Under the pieces are notes generated by a model. It searched no databases and had not been told where the DNA came from. It was given only the letters and a program-made list of their open reading frames with translations. The translations under genes and the position numbers were made by a program. A stretch of DNA of 64,000 bases from Flavobacterium sp. (GTDB lineage Bacteria; Bacteroidota; Bacteroidia; Flavobacteriales; Flavobacteriaceae), in contig JASLID010000075.1 of assembly GCA_030153045.1 (NCBI GenBank), positions 7,378 through 71,377 of the forward strand, in the 5' to 3' direction. Below are positions 53,243 to 61,679 of this stretch, in pieces. How positions within the stretch are numbered: position 1 is the stretch's first letter; each line of letters opens with the position of its first letter.

Positions 53243-54091
53243 TTATTTTAGTGAAATGTTATCAATCAATCTTATATTGTTTACAAAAACAGCTATAAAT
53301 GCTCGATAATTTTTGGTTTTGCTTTTTCTTTTGCAGGTTAAAAGTGTTTTTTCATCAGCAATTTCAAAATATTCTAATTCGAACATGGACTGCTTTTTAA
53401 ATTCTTTTGTTACCCAATTTACGATCGCGTTAGCGCTTTCTGTACCAAAAAGTTTTTTGGCTTCCGTTAAAATTTTATAAATAACAGATGCTTTTGTTCT
53501 CTCTTCTGCCGAAAGGCGCTCGTTTCTAGAACTCATAGCCAAACCATTGGGTTCACGGTGAATTTTGCAACCAATGATATTTACAGGCAAATGGTGTTTT
53601 TCGACCATTTTTTTTATGATTGCTAGCTGTTGAAAGTCTTTTTCTCCAAAATAAGAATTGGTGGGTTCAATTATTTCGAAGAGTTTTTTTACAATAGTCC
53701 CAACTCCATTAAAGTGTCCAGGTCTGTGTTTTCCTTCCATTTGAAACTCCAATCCATCATAATCAAAAGATTTTGAAACGGTATTTCCATCATAAATGTC
53801 CTCTACCGATGGCGCATAAACGATGATGTTTGGGTTGAGTGAATTTATTTTTTCAACATCACTTTCTAACGTTCTCGGGTATTTTTTTAAATCATCTGGA
53901 TTGTTAAACTGAGTTGGATTTACAAAAATACTCACCACGGTTATTTTGTTGTTTTTGATGGATTCTTCCATTAACGACAAGTGTCCTTGATGTAAAGCGC
54001 CCATGGTAGGAACAAATCCTATGGTGGTTTTATCGAGCAAAAAAGGCTTCAAATGAGCTTTAAGCTCGCTTTGTTTAACGAAAACAGACAT
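53243..54091 (-). CDS. panC: Pantothenate synthetase
   Basis: This 282-residue enzyme joins pantoate and beta-alanine with ATP. The nucleotidyltransferase motif VPTMGALHQGHLSLM is intact, as are FVNPTQFNNPDDLKKYPRT, GEKDFQQLAIIKKMV and MSSRNERLS. With panD next to it, both steps from aspartate to pantothenate branch are present except panB/panE. A -7 box lies at 54115-54122, so panC heads the minus-strand operon. Confidence 0.97.
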   Translation of the reverse strand: MSVFVKQSELKAHLKPFLLDKTTIGFVPTMGALHQGHLSLMEESIKNNKITVVSIFVNPTQFNNPDDLKKYPRTLESDVEKINSLNPNIIVYAPSVEDIYDGNTVSKSFDYDGLEFQMEGKHRPGHFNGVGTIVKKLFEIIEPTNSYFGEKDFQQLAIIKKMVEKHHLPVNIIGCKIHREPNGLAMSSRNERLSAEERTKASVIYKILTEAKKLFGTESANAIVNWVTKEFKKQSMFELEYFEIADEKTLLTCKRKSKTKNYRAFIAVFVNNIRLIDNISLK

Positions 54092-54114
54092 GTTTAAATC
54101 ATTAAAATTTAGTG

Positions 54115-54122
54115 CAAACTTA
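54115..54122 (-). promoter_or_regulatory. Candidate -7 box of panC operon
   Basis: On the minus strand this reads TAAGTTTG (TAnnTTTG), 23 bases before the ATG. It is divergent from the box at 54154. Confidence 0.6.
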
Positions 54123-54153
54123 CTATTTTAGTCTTTATCTGCGTAAAATTTTG

Positions 54154-54161
54154 TAATTTTG
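54154..54161 (+). promoter_or_regulatory. Candidate -7 box of glgA-like operon
   Basis: TAATTTTG fits TAnnTTTG, 38 bases before the ATG at 54200; the two divergent -7 boxes are 31 bp apart. Confidence 0.6.
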
Positions 54162-54199
54162 CATGGAATTGTGTCCAATAAACATAACAAAAATAAAAC

Positions 54200-55009
54200 A
54201 TGGAGGATAAAAGGATTTTGTATGTATCATCCGAAGTAGTGCCCTATCTTGCTGAAAATGAGGTTTCTTTAATGTCGTATGACGTGCCTAAAATGATTAA
54301 TGATCAAGGCGGGCAAATAAGAATTTTTATGCCTCGTTACGGTAATGTAAACGAAAGAAGACATCAATTGCATGAGGTTATTCGATTGTCAGGAATGAAT
54401 TTAGTCGTGAATGATGTAGATATGCCATTGATTATCAAGGTTGCTTCAATTCCTAAAGAAAGAATTCAAGTCTATTTTATTGATAACGATGAGTATTTCA
54501 AGCGTAAAGCTACTTTTACTGATGAAGAAGGGGTTATGTTTCCAGATAATGACGAAAGAGCCATTTTCTTTGCAAAAGGAGTGGTAGAAACGGTTAAAAA
54601 ATTAAATTGGGTTCCTGATATTATTCATGTTCAAGGATGGATGGCAGCCATGTTGCCTATTTACATGAAACACTATTATAAAGACGAAGCATTATTTGCC
54701 GATACTAAAATTGTAACTTCAGTTTTCAATCAATCTTTCGATGGAAGTTTAGATGCAAAAATGAGTCAAAAAGTACAATTTGACGGCGTTCCTCATGAGT
54801 CAATTAAAGATCTTGATGATCCTACTTTCGAAAACATTATGAAAGCTTCAATCCTTCATTCGGATGGGGTTGTCATTGCATCTGAAGGGCTATCTTCAAA
54901 TTTAACAAAATTTATAGAAGCTTCCAAAAAACCTTTTTTACCTTTCGCCTCGAAAGATACGTTCGCAGTAGCGTACACGGAATTTTATAAAAATCAAATT
55001 TTAGGTTAA
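54200..55009 (+). CDS. Glycogen synthase N-terminal-domain-only protein (GlgA-like)
   Basis: This 269-residue protein matches the N-terminal GT5 domain of starch/glycogen synthases (RILYVSSEVVPYLAE, GGQIRIFMPRYGNVNERRHQLHEV, ERAIFFAKGVVETVKKLNWVPDIIHVQGWMA). A normal GlgA has about 470-500 residues; the whole C-terminal nucleotide-binding half is absent. The ADP-glucose-binding KTGGL motif after SSEVVP is replaced by AENEV. It is therefore unlikely to make glycogen. Such short proteins sit next to panC and glmS in flavobacteria. It is first in a three-gene string with DUF4270 and glmS. Confidence 0.82.
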   Translation: MEDKRILYVSSEVVPYLAENEVSLMSYDVPKMINDQGGQIRIFMPRYGNVNERRHQLHEVIRLSGMNLVVNDVDMPLIIKVASIPKERIQVYFIDNDEYFKRKATFTDEEGVMFPDNDERAIFFAKGVVETVKKLNWVPDIIHVQGWMAAMLPIYMKHYYKDEALFADTKIVTSVFNQSFDGSLDAKMSQKVQFDGVPHESIKDLDDPTFENIMKASILHSDGVVIASEGLSSNLTKFIEASKKPFLPFASKDTFAVAYTEFYKNQILG

Positions 55010-55013
55010 ACTA

Positions 55014-56702
55014 ATGATAAATACCAATTTTTTTAAAAGCCTTACGGTTGTTTTAACAGCATTGCTTTTTGTTTCATGTGACAAAGATTATAATACACTA
55101 GGTTCAGATGTTATTGGGAATGAAAATTTCTTGTTTGAGAAATATGATGGGCCACTTTCTGTCAAAGTATATAACCAAAAGGTAGGGCCTGTACAAACTA
55201 ATAATTTAACAGTTAATCAACTTGGGATTTTTAAAGATGAAATTTTTGGAGTTACAAAAGCAAATTTTGTAACCCAGTTAACACTAGGAACATTAGCTCC
55301 ACAATTTGGAGCAAATATGGTGGTAGATAGTGTAGTGCTTGAAGTGCCATATTTTAGCACAAAAGAATCTGGGACGGACACTTCAGGGAGAGGAATATAT
55401 ACTTTGAACTCGGTTTATGGAGATGGAAAATTAAATTTAAGTGTTTATGAAAATGGTTTTTTATTAAACGATTTTGATCCGGCAACAGGTTATACAACAG
55501 CGCAAAAGTTTTTTTCTGACCAAGATGGTGATTTCAATACAAATAAAAAAGGACTTCCAATTTCTGATCCTGTTTTAGGGAAAAGGCTTAATAATTCAGC
55601 AACTCCTGACCAGAATAAAGAGTTTATTCCAAAAGCTACTGAAAATGTAAAATATAAAGTTAAAAGTGTAAAAAACACTTTAACACCCTATACAATGCTT
55701 CATTCGGAAGAGCCAAAAACAAAAGAGTTTGTTGAATCTAGAACTGCGCCTTCAATGCGTTTGCGTTTGGATAAAGACTATTTTATAGATCGTATAATCA
55801 ATGCAGGAGCTGCTAACTTGATAGACAACAATTCATTTAAAAGTTATTTTAAAGGTTTGTATTTTCAAGTTGAAGCGGTAGATGCTAACACCACTTTGAT
55901 GAAATTAGATTTCAGAAAAGGGAAAGTCACTATTTATTATAAAGAAGATTTAATTGTAAAAGATGCAAATGGTGTTGTTTTAGGGAACGATAGACCAATG
56001 AAAACACTAGCGCTAAATATGACTGGCAGTAATACTGTTAATTTATTTGATGTGTCAGGTAACACGACTATTCCTGTTGTAGATGCACCAGATAATGATC
56101 TTGGAGACCAAAAATTATATTTAAAAGGAGGTCAAGGATCTCAAGCTTATATTGAATTGTTTAAAGGAACAGAATTGGATCAATTGAAAGCTAAAAAGGT
56201 TTTAGTAAATGATGCGAGTTTAACATTTACCCTTGCTGAAACTGATTATCTATTACCCTACGATCATCCAAAAAGAGTTTATTTGTTTGATGCCGATAAT
56301 GATAAACTTTTACTTGATTTTCTTTATGATAATTCAACAAATTCGTCTGATCCTAAATTAAACAAAAGTATTCATGGAGGAATTCTTGAAGAAAAGGATG
56401 GTAAAAAAAGGTATAAAATTAGAATTACAGAACACATTAATAATATCTTAAAAGAAGCTGTAGGTTCTGAAAAAGAAAACGTTCGTTTAGCATTAGTAAT
56501 TACAGAAGATATTAATAATCCAAATTATAGATTCCTAAAAACTCCAGCTAATGCTCCGAGTTTTTCAGATAATACAAAAAAACTTAAAACTTTTCCTGTA
56601 GGTGCAGTTGTAAATCATCTGGGAACAGTTTTATATGGAAATAATAGCGGTATTACCGCAAACGATGTTAAGTTCGAAATTTATTATACAAAACCTAATT
56701 AA
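55014..56702 (+). CDS. DUF4270 domain lipoprotein
   Basis: This 562-residue lipoprotein has a signal ending ALLFVSC (Cys22). The DUF4270 pattern is clear: GSDVIGNENF near the start, QLTLGTLAPQFGANMVVDSVVLEVPYFS in the middle and a C-terminal KFEIYYTKPN. The mature chain looks like all-beta jelly-roll domains and is probably surface- or periplasm-exposed in the outer membrane. Function is unknown. It lies four bases after the GlgA-like gene and 8 bp before glmS, an operon with amino-sugar synthesis. Confidence 0.85.
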   Translation: MINTNFFKSLTVVLTALLFVSCDKDYNTLGSDVIGNENFLFEKYDGPLSVKVYNQKVGPVQTNNLTVNQLGIFKDEIFGVTKANFVTQLTLGTLAPQFGANMVVDSVVLEVPYFSTKESGTDTSGRGIYTLNSVYGDGKLNLSVYENGFLLNDFDPATGYTTAQKFFSDQDGDFNTNKKGLPISDPVLGKRLNNSATPDQNKEFIPKATENVKYKVKSVKNTLTPYTMLHSEEPKTKEFVESRTAPSMRLRLDKDYFIDRIINAGAANLIDNNSFKSYFKGLYFQVEAVDANTTLMKLDFRKGKVTIYYKEDLIVKDANGVVLGNDRPMKTLALNMTGSNTVNLFDVSGNTTIPVVDAPDNDLGDQKLYLKGGQGSQAYIELFKGTELDQLKAKKVLVNDASLTFTLAETDYLLPYDHPKRVYLFDADNDKLLLDFLYDNSTNSSDPKLNKSIHGGILEEKDGKKRYKIRITEHINNILKEAVGSEKENVRLALVITEDINNPNYRFLKTPANAPSFSDNTKKLKTFPVGAVVNHLGTVLYGNNSGITANDVKFEIYYTKPN

Positions 56703-56710
56703 TTTAAATT

Positions 56711-58558
56711 ATGTGTGGAATTGTTGGATATATAGGTTATAGAGAAGCTTACCCAATTGTTATTAAAGGTTTAAAGCGTCTTGAATACCGAGGTTATGAT
56801 AGTGCTGGAGTAGTACTTTATGACGGAAAAGATTTAAAATTATCGAAAACTAAAGGGAAGGTTTCAGATCTTGAAGAAAGAGTTATAAAAGAAATCACCA
56901 CCAATGGAACTATAGGTATTGGGCATACACGTTGGGCTACACATGGAGTGCCTAACGATGTTAATTCACATCCGCATTTGTCAAATTCTGGCAATTTGGC
57001 TATAATTCATAATGGAATCATTGAAAATTATGAACCATTAAAAAAAGAATTAATCAAAAGAGGATACGTTTTCATATCAGATACGGATACTGAAGTATTG
57101 GTAAATCTTATTGAAGATGTTCAAAAAACCCACAAACTTAAATTAGGAAAAGCAGTTCAAATCGCCCTGAATCAAGTGGTAGGTGCTTATGCTATTTGTG
57201 TTTTCGATAAGCAAAATCCAGATGAAATTATAGTCGCTCGATTAGGAAGTCCATTAGCAATAGGTATTGGTGAAAACGAATTTTTTATTGCTTCAGATGC
57301 ATCTCCGTTTATCGAATATACTTCAAATGCTATTTATTTAGAAGATGAAGAAATGGCTGTTGTAAGATTGCATAAGCCGTTAAAAATTCGTAAAATCAAA
57401 GATGATTCATTAGTTGATCCTTATGTACAAGAACTTCAAATGAATTTGGAGCAAATTGAAAAAGGAGGTTACGATCATTTTATGATGAAAGAAATCTACG
57501 AGCAACCCAATGTAATTAAAGACACGTATCGTGGTCGTCTTCATGCCAATGAAGGATTAATTAGAATGGCGGGTATCGAAGATAATATTGAAAAATTCAA
57601 TAATGCGCAAAGAATCCTTATTGTAGCATGTGGTACTTCATGGCATGCGGGTCTTGTAGCAGAATATATTTTTGAAGAATTTGCCAGAATTCCTGTTGAA
57701 GTAGAATATGCTTCAGAATTCAGATACAGAAATCCAATCATCAACGATAAAGACGTTGTAATTGCCATTTCGCAATCAGGTGAAACTGCCGATACTTTGG
57801 CGGCTATCAAATTAGCCAAAGAAAAAGGAGCATTTGTATTTGGCGTTTGTAATGTTGTCGGGTCATCAATTTCTCGCGAAACTCACGCTGGTGCATATAC
57901 TCATGCTGGGCCAGAAATTGGCGTGGCTTCAACAAAAGCATTTACCACTCAAATCACTGTGTTGACCATGATTGCGCTTCGTTTGGCTAAATCAAGAGGG
58001 ACTTTATCAAATTCAGATTTCCATAGGTATTTATCAGAATTAGAAATGATTCCTGAGAAAGTAGCAGAAGCTTTAATGACTAATGAGAAAGCAAAAGAAA
58101 TAGCGGCAGTTTTTAAAGATGCAACAAATTTCTTGTATTTAGGGAGAGGTTATAATTTTCCAGTAGCACTGGAAGGTGCTTTGAAGCTAAAAGAAATATC
58201 ATACATTCATGCAGAAGGTTATCCTGCTGCCGAAATGAAGCACGGTCCTATAGCCTTAATTGATGAGCAAATGCCAGTAGTTGTTATTGCACCAAAACAA
58301 GGGCATTATGATAAAGTGGTAAGTAACATTCAAGAAATTAAATCAAGAAGCGGTAAGATAATCGCCATTGTAACTAAAGGGGATGAGCAAGTTCGTGCTT
58401 TAGCAGATCATGTAATAGAAATCCCTGATACATCAGATGCGATGTCACCTTTATTAACCACAATTCCATTGCAATTATTATCATACCACATTGCAGTTAT
58501 GAGAGGTTGTAACGTAGATCAACCAAGAAATTTGGCGAAGTCTGTAACGGTAGAATAA
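56711..58558 (+). CDS. glmS: Glutamine-fructose-6-phosphate aminotransferase (isomerizing)
   Basis: This 615-residue enzyme makes glucosamine-6-phosphate, first step to UDP-GlcNAc for cell wall and lipopolysaccharide. The N-terminal glutaminase has nucleophile Cys2 (MCGIVGYIGY) and GHTRWATHG, SDTDTEV. Two SIS domains follow (about 285-430 and 455-600) with ISQSGETADTLAA and the C-terminal LAKSVTVE. No glmS ribozyme-like element is seen upstream, and the 8-bp gap to DUF4270 leaves no room for one. Confidence 0.98.
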   Translation: MCGIVGYIGYREAYPIVIKGLKRLEYRGYDSAGVVLYDGKDLKLSKTKGKVSDLEERVIKEITTNGTIGIGHTRWATHGVPNDVNSHPHLSNSGNLAIIHNGIIENYEPLKKELIKRGYVFISDTDTEVLVNLIEDVQKTHKLKLGKAVQIALNQVVGAYAICVFDKQNPDEIIVARLGSPLAIGIGENEFFIASDASPFIEYTSNAIYLEDEEMAVVRLHKPLKIRKIKDDSLVDPYVQELQMNLEQIEKGGYDHFMMKEIYEQPNVIKDTYRGRLHANEGLIRMAGIEDNIEKFNNAQRILIVACGTSWHAGLVAEYIFEEFARIPVEVEYASEFRYRNPIINDKDVVIAISQSGETADTLAAIKLAKEKGAFVFGVCNVVGSSISRETHAGAYTHAGPEIGVASTKAFTTQITVLTMIALRLAKSRGTLSNSDFHRYLSELEMIPEKVAEALMTNEKAKEIAAVFKDATNFLYLGRGYNFPVALEGALKLKEISYIHAEGYPAAEMKHGPIALIDEQMPVVVIAPKQGHYDKVVSNIQEIKSRSGKIIAIVTKGDEQVRALADHVIEIPDTSDAMSPLLTTIPLQLLSYHIAVMRGCNVDQPRNLAKSVTVE

Positions 58559-58583
58559 CTAAAATATTGTGCAAAATATTATT

Positions 58584-58612
58584 AAAAGCGAGATTTTTTC
58601 TCGCTTTTTTTA
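58584..58612 (+). terminator. Rho-independent terminator of glmS
   Basis: The stem AAAAGCGAGA / TCTCGCTTTT closes a short T-rich loop and is followed by a T run, 25 bp after the stop. Confidence 0.88.
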
Positions 58613-58767
58613 TTTAAATGTTATAAAAATCTTTTTCTCGATTTAACAATATAAAACATTTATTATGTGTGCATAGGATTTGTTTTGGCTCAAAAGTGTT
58701 AAAATTTTAATAAAAATTCAATAAGTTTGTGTTTTAAATCAATTTTTAACTTTTAAAACTCTTTAAA

Positions 58768-58823
58768 TTATAATAAATATTTCTCGTTTCTTTTTTATTT
58801 ATAATAAATATTATTGTAATTTG
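58768..58823 (+). promoter_or_regulatory. Upstream direct repeats and promoter of TonB receptor
   Basis: A 14-bp direct repeat TTATAATAAATATT at 58768 and 58799 is 31 bp apart (three helical turns), just upstream of the box TAATTTGG (58817-58824), a 7-of-8 match to TAnnTTTG. It could be an activator site for the receptor gene at 58852, or AT-rich chance. Confidence 0.35.
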
Positions 58824-58851
58824 GCTACATAAACCAACAAAATTCAAACGA

Positions 58852-61650
58852 ATGAGAATCTATTTTACTATTTTGTCATTGTTTTTTTGCGTAGTGTCTT
58901 TTGCGCAAAATACAATTTCAGGAACCGTTACCGACGCTTCCAGTCAGCCTGTAGCGGGTGCAAACGTTAAAGTGGTGGGGGCTTCTTCAGCAACTTCTAC
59001 TGGCTTTGACGGAAAATTTTCACTTAAAACAGCCAATGCATTTCCTTTTACTATCGAAGTTACCATGATGGGATTTGGAGCGCAAACATTTGAAGTGACT
59101 TCTAAAGAACAAGAGATTATAGTAGTATTAAACGAAGAATCAACTTCATTAAACGAAATCGTTGTTTCAGCGTCAAGAGCTCCAGAGCGAGTTTTAGAAT
59201 CGCCGGTAACGATTGAAAGAATGGGACTTAAAGAAATTAAAAACACTACAGCACCTTCTTTTTATGAAGGACTAGAAAATTTAAAAGATGTTCATTTCAA
59301 TACCAGTAGTTTTAACTTTAAATCAGTAAATACTCGTGGTTTTGCTACAGTAGCCAACTCGCGTTTTATGCAATTGGTTGATGGTATGGATAACTCTTCT
59401 CCTGCGCTTAACTTCGTGTTAGGGAATTTATTAGGAGTATCTGATATTGATGTGGCTAATGTTGAGATTCTTCCAGGAGCCTCTTCTGCATTATACGGTG
59501 CAAATGCCTTTAATGGAATTATGTTTATGAATAGTAAAAATCCATTTTCTAAAGAAGGGATTTCTACTTATTTCAAATACGGAAGAACAGTTCAAAAAAC
59601 AGCTGGCGATAATCCATTTTATGATTTTGGAATTAGAGCAGCTAAAAAATTCACAGATCATTTTGCTGCAAAAGTTAACTTCACTTATTTATCTGCAACA
59701 GAATGGATTGCTTCAGATGATAGAGATCTAACAGTTAATAATACAGGACTTAGTTTCAATCCTAATTATGATGGTTTGAATTTATATGGTGATGAAGTTT
59801 CTACAAACTTAAAAGATGTTGGAGAGCTATTGGCTTTAAGGGGTTTAATTCCAGCATCTGCAGTAAACTTATTGCCAGATTACAATGTGGCAAGAGATGG
59901 ATATAAAGAGCAAGACTTAAACGATAATAAAATTGAAAACGTTAAATTTGATGCATCGCTTCATTTTAGACCTTGGGCAAATGTAACTAATGAATGGGCT
60001 AAAGGGATAGAGATTATGGCGCAACATAAATTAGGTTTTGGTAATACAGTGTACCAAGGAGCTAATAGATATGCTTTGAAAGACTTCTACATGGATCAAA
60101 CAAAATTAGAAGTAAAAGGTAAAAATTTCTTCGCCCGTGCTTATAGAACAGCAGAAGATGCAGGTAATTCATATGATATGCGTTTTGCTGCTTGGAATGT
60201 TAATAGAGCTTGGAAAGATGATTCAACTTGGTTTGGTCAATACGCAGGGACTTATATACAACAAACATTAGGAGGTCAAACTCCAGAGCAAGCGCACATA
60301 GCTGCTAGAAATGTTGCCAATACAGGTAGATTTTTACCTGGGTCAGCAGAATATAGCAAAGCTTTATCGCAAATAATTGCTAATCCAGATTTTACTAAAG
60401 GAGCTAAATTTATAGACCATTCTAAAATCCTTCATGCAGATCTTAATTACAATTTTAAAGACGTAGTAAAGTTTGCTGAAATTCAAGTAGGAGGTTCGGC
60501 TAGAAAGTATATTATGAATTCTGAAGGGACAATTTTCACTGATTTTGATGGTCCATTAAAATACAATGAATATGGTGTTTATACACAACTTCAAAAGAAA
60601 TTCATGGATGATAGAATGAAATTTACTGGATCTGTTCGTTACGATAAATCTAAAAATTTCGATGGAAGTTTCTCTCCAAGAGTATCTTTAACATATGGTG
60701 CAGGTGCTAGCAAGCAACATAACTTCAGAGCTTCTTACCAAACGGGTTTCCGTAATCCAACCACACAAGATCAATACATTGGTTTAGATTTAGGGCCATT
60801 TGCTTTAATTGGATCAGCTCCTGAAAACTTAAGCAGATATACAGAGACAAGAAATGTAAGTACTGCAGGGCAATTATTAGGTCAGCCTGCTACTGTTTCA
60901 TTAGATGGTCATAATGCTTACGAAAATTCATATACAGTTGCTTCAGTACAAGCGTTTTCTGCAACTGGAGATCCTACAAAATTAGAAAAAGCAACACCAG
61001 GTTTAGTAAAGCCTGAAAAAGTGCAGGCTATCGAATTAGGATACAGAACTGTGGTGCAAAACTTCTCTGTAGACATCAGTGGATATTATAATATTTATAA
61101 TGATTTCTTAAATACATCTAATGTTATTGCGCCTTATTATGGAACAGTTGGTTCAGGATTGGCAGCTATGGCACTTGCAAACGGTGACAGAAGAGTGTTT
61201 CAAGTATATACAAACTCTAAATCTGAAATCAAATCATTGGGAGCAGGTATAGGTTTGTCTAGAAAAGTATACAAAGATTTTGAAATTGGTGGTAGTTATA
61301 ATTATTCTCAATTTGATTTTGATCAAGCGAGCGATCCAGGATTCGAACCAGGATTTAACACACCTAAGCATAGAGCAAAAGGATCTTTTGGAAATGATAA
61401 ATTATTCAAAAACTTTGGTTTCAATACGAATGTGAGATGGAATTCAGAATATTTATGGGAATCATCATTTATTGATGCTAAAGTTCCTGAAAATGTAGTT
61501 TTCGATGCGCAAATCAATTACACAATACCTTTCTTAAAATCAGTGATTAAAGTAGGTGGTGCAAACATTGGAGGTAAAGATTATATTCAAGTACCTGGTG
61601 CAGGATCTATAGGTCAGCAATATTATGCTTCATGGACAATTAATCCATAA
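58852..61650 (+). CDS. TonB-dependent outer-membrane receptor
   Basis: This 932-residue receptor has a signal peptide (1-18, ending VVSFA) and a carboxypeptidase-regulatory-like domain (about 20-100; NTISGTVTDASSQPVAGANV, as in SusC relatives). A plug domain follows (about 105-225; GLENLKDVHFNTSSFNFKSVNTRGF, NVEILPGASSALYGANAFNGI), then a barrel of about 700 residues ending in an aromatic-rich strand (YYASWTINP). It imports an unknown ligand with TonB energy. It precedes an SGNH-hydrolase lipoprotein by 29 bp, which probably supplies or captures the ligand. Confidence 0.93.
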   Translation: MRIYFTILSLFFCVVSFAQNTISGTVTDASSQPVAGANVKVVGASSATSTGFDGKFSLKTANAFPFTIEVTMMGFGAQTFEVTSKEQEIIVVLNEESTSLNEIVVSASRAPERVLESPVTIERMGLKEIKNTTAPSFYEGLENLKDVHFNTSSFNFKSVNTRGFATVANSRFMQLVDGMDNSSPALNFVLGNLLGVSDIDVANVEILPGASSALYGANAFNGIMFMNSKNPFSKEGISTYFKYGRTVQKTAGDNPFYDFGIRAAKKFTDHFAAKVNFTYLSATEWIASDDRDLTVNNTGLSFNPNYDGLNLYGDEVSTNLKDVGELLALRGLIPASAVNLLPDYNVARDGYKEQDLNDNKIENVKFDASLHFRPWANVTNEWAKGIEIMAQHKLGFGNTVYQGANRYALKDFYMDQTKLEVKGKNFFARAYRTAEDAGNSYDMRFAAWNVNRAWKDDSTWFGQYAGTYIQQTLGGQTPEQAHIAARNVANTGRFLPGSAEYSKALSQIIANPDFTKGAKFIDHSKILHADLNYNFKDVVKFAEIQVGGSARKYIMNSEGTIFTDFDGPLKYNEYGVYTQLQKKFMDDRMKFTGSVRYDKSKNFDGSFSPRVSLTYGAGASKQHNFRASYQTGFRNPTTQDQYIGLDLGPFALIGSAPENLSRYTETRNVSTAGQLLGQPATVSLDGHNAYENSYTVASVQAFSATGDPTKLEKATPGLVKPEKVQAIELGYRTVVQNFSVDISGYYNIYNDFLNTSNVIAPYYGTVGSGLAAMALANGDRRVFQVYTNSKSEIKSLGAGIGLSRKVYKDFEIGGSYNYSQFDFDQASDPGFEPGFNTPKHRAKGSFGNDKLFKNFGFNTNVRWNSEYLWESSFIDAKVPENVVFDAQINYTIPFLKSVIKVGGANIGGKDYIQVPGAGSIGQQYYASWTINP

Positions 61651-61679
61651 GCAGTTTAATTAATCTAAAGAAAGAAATT

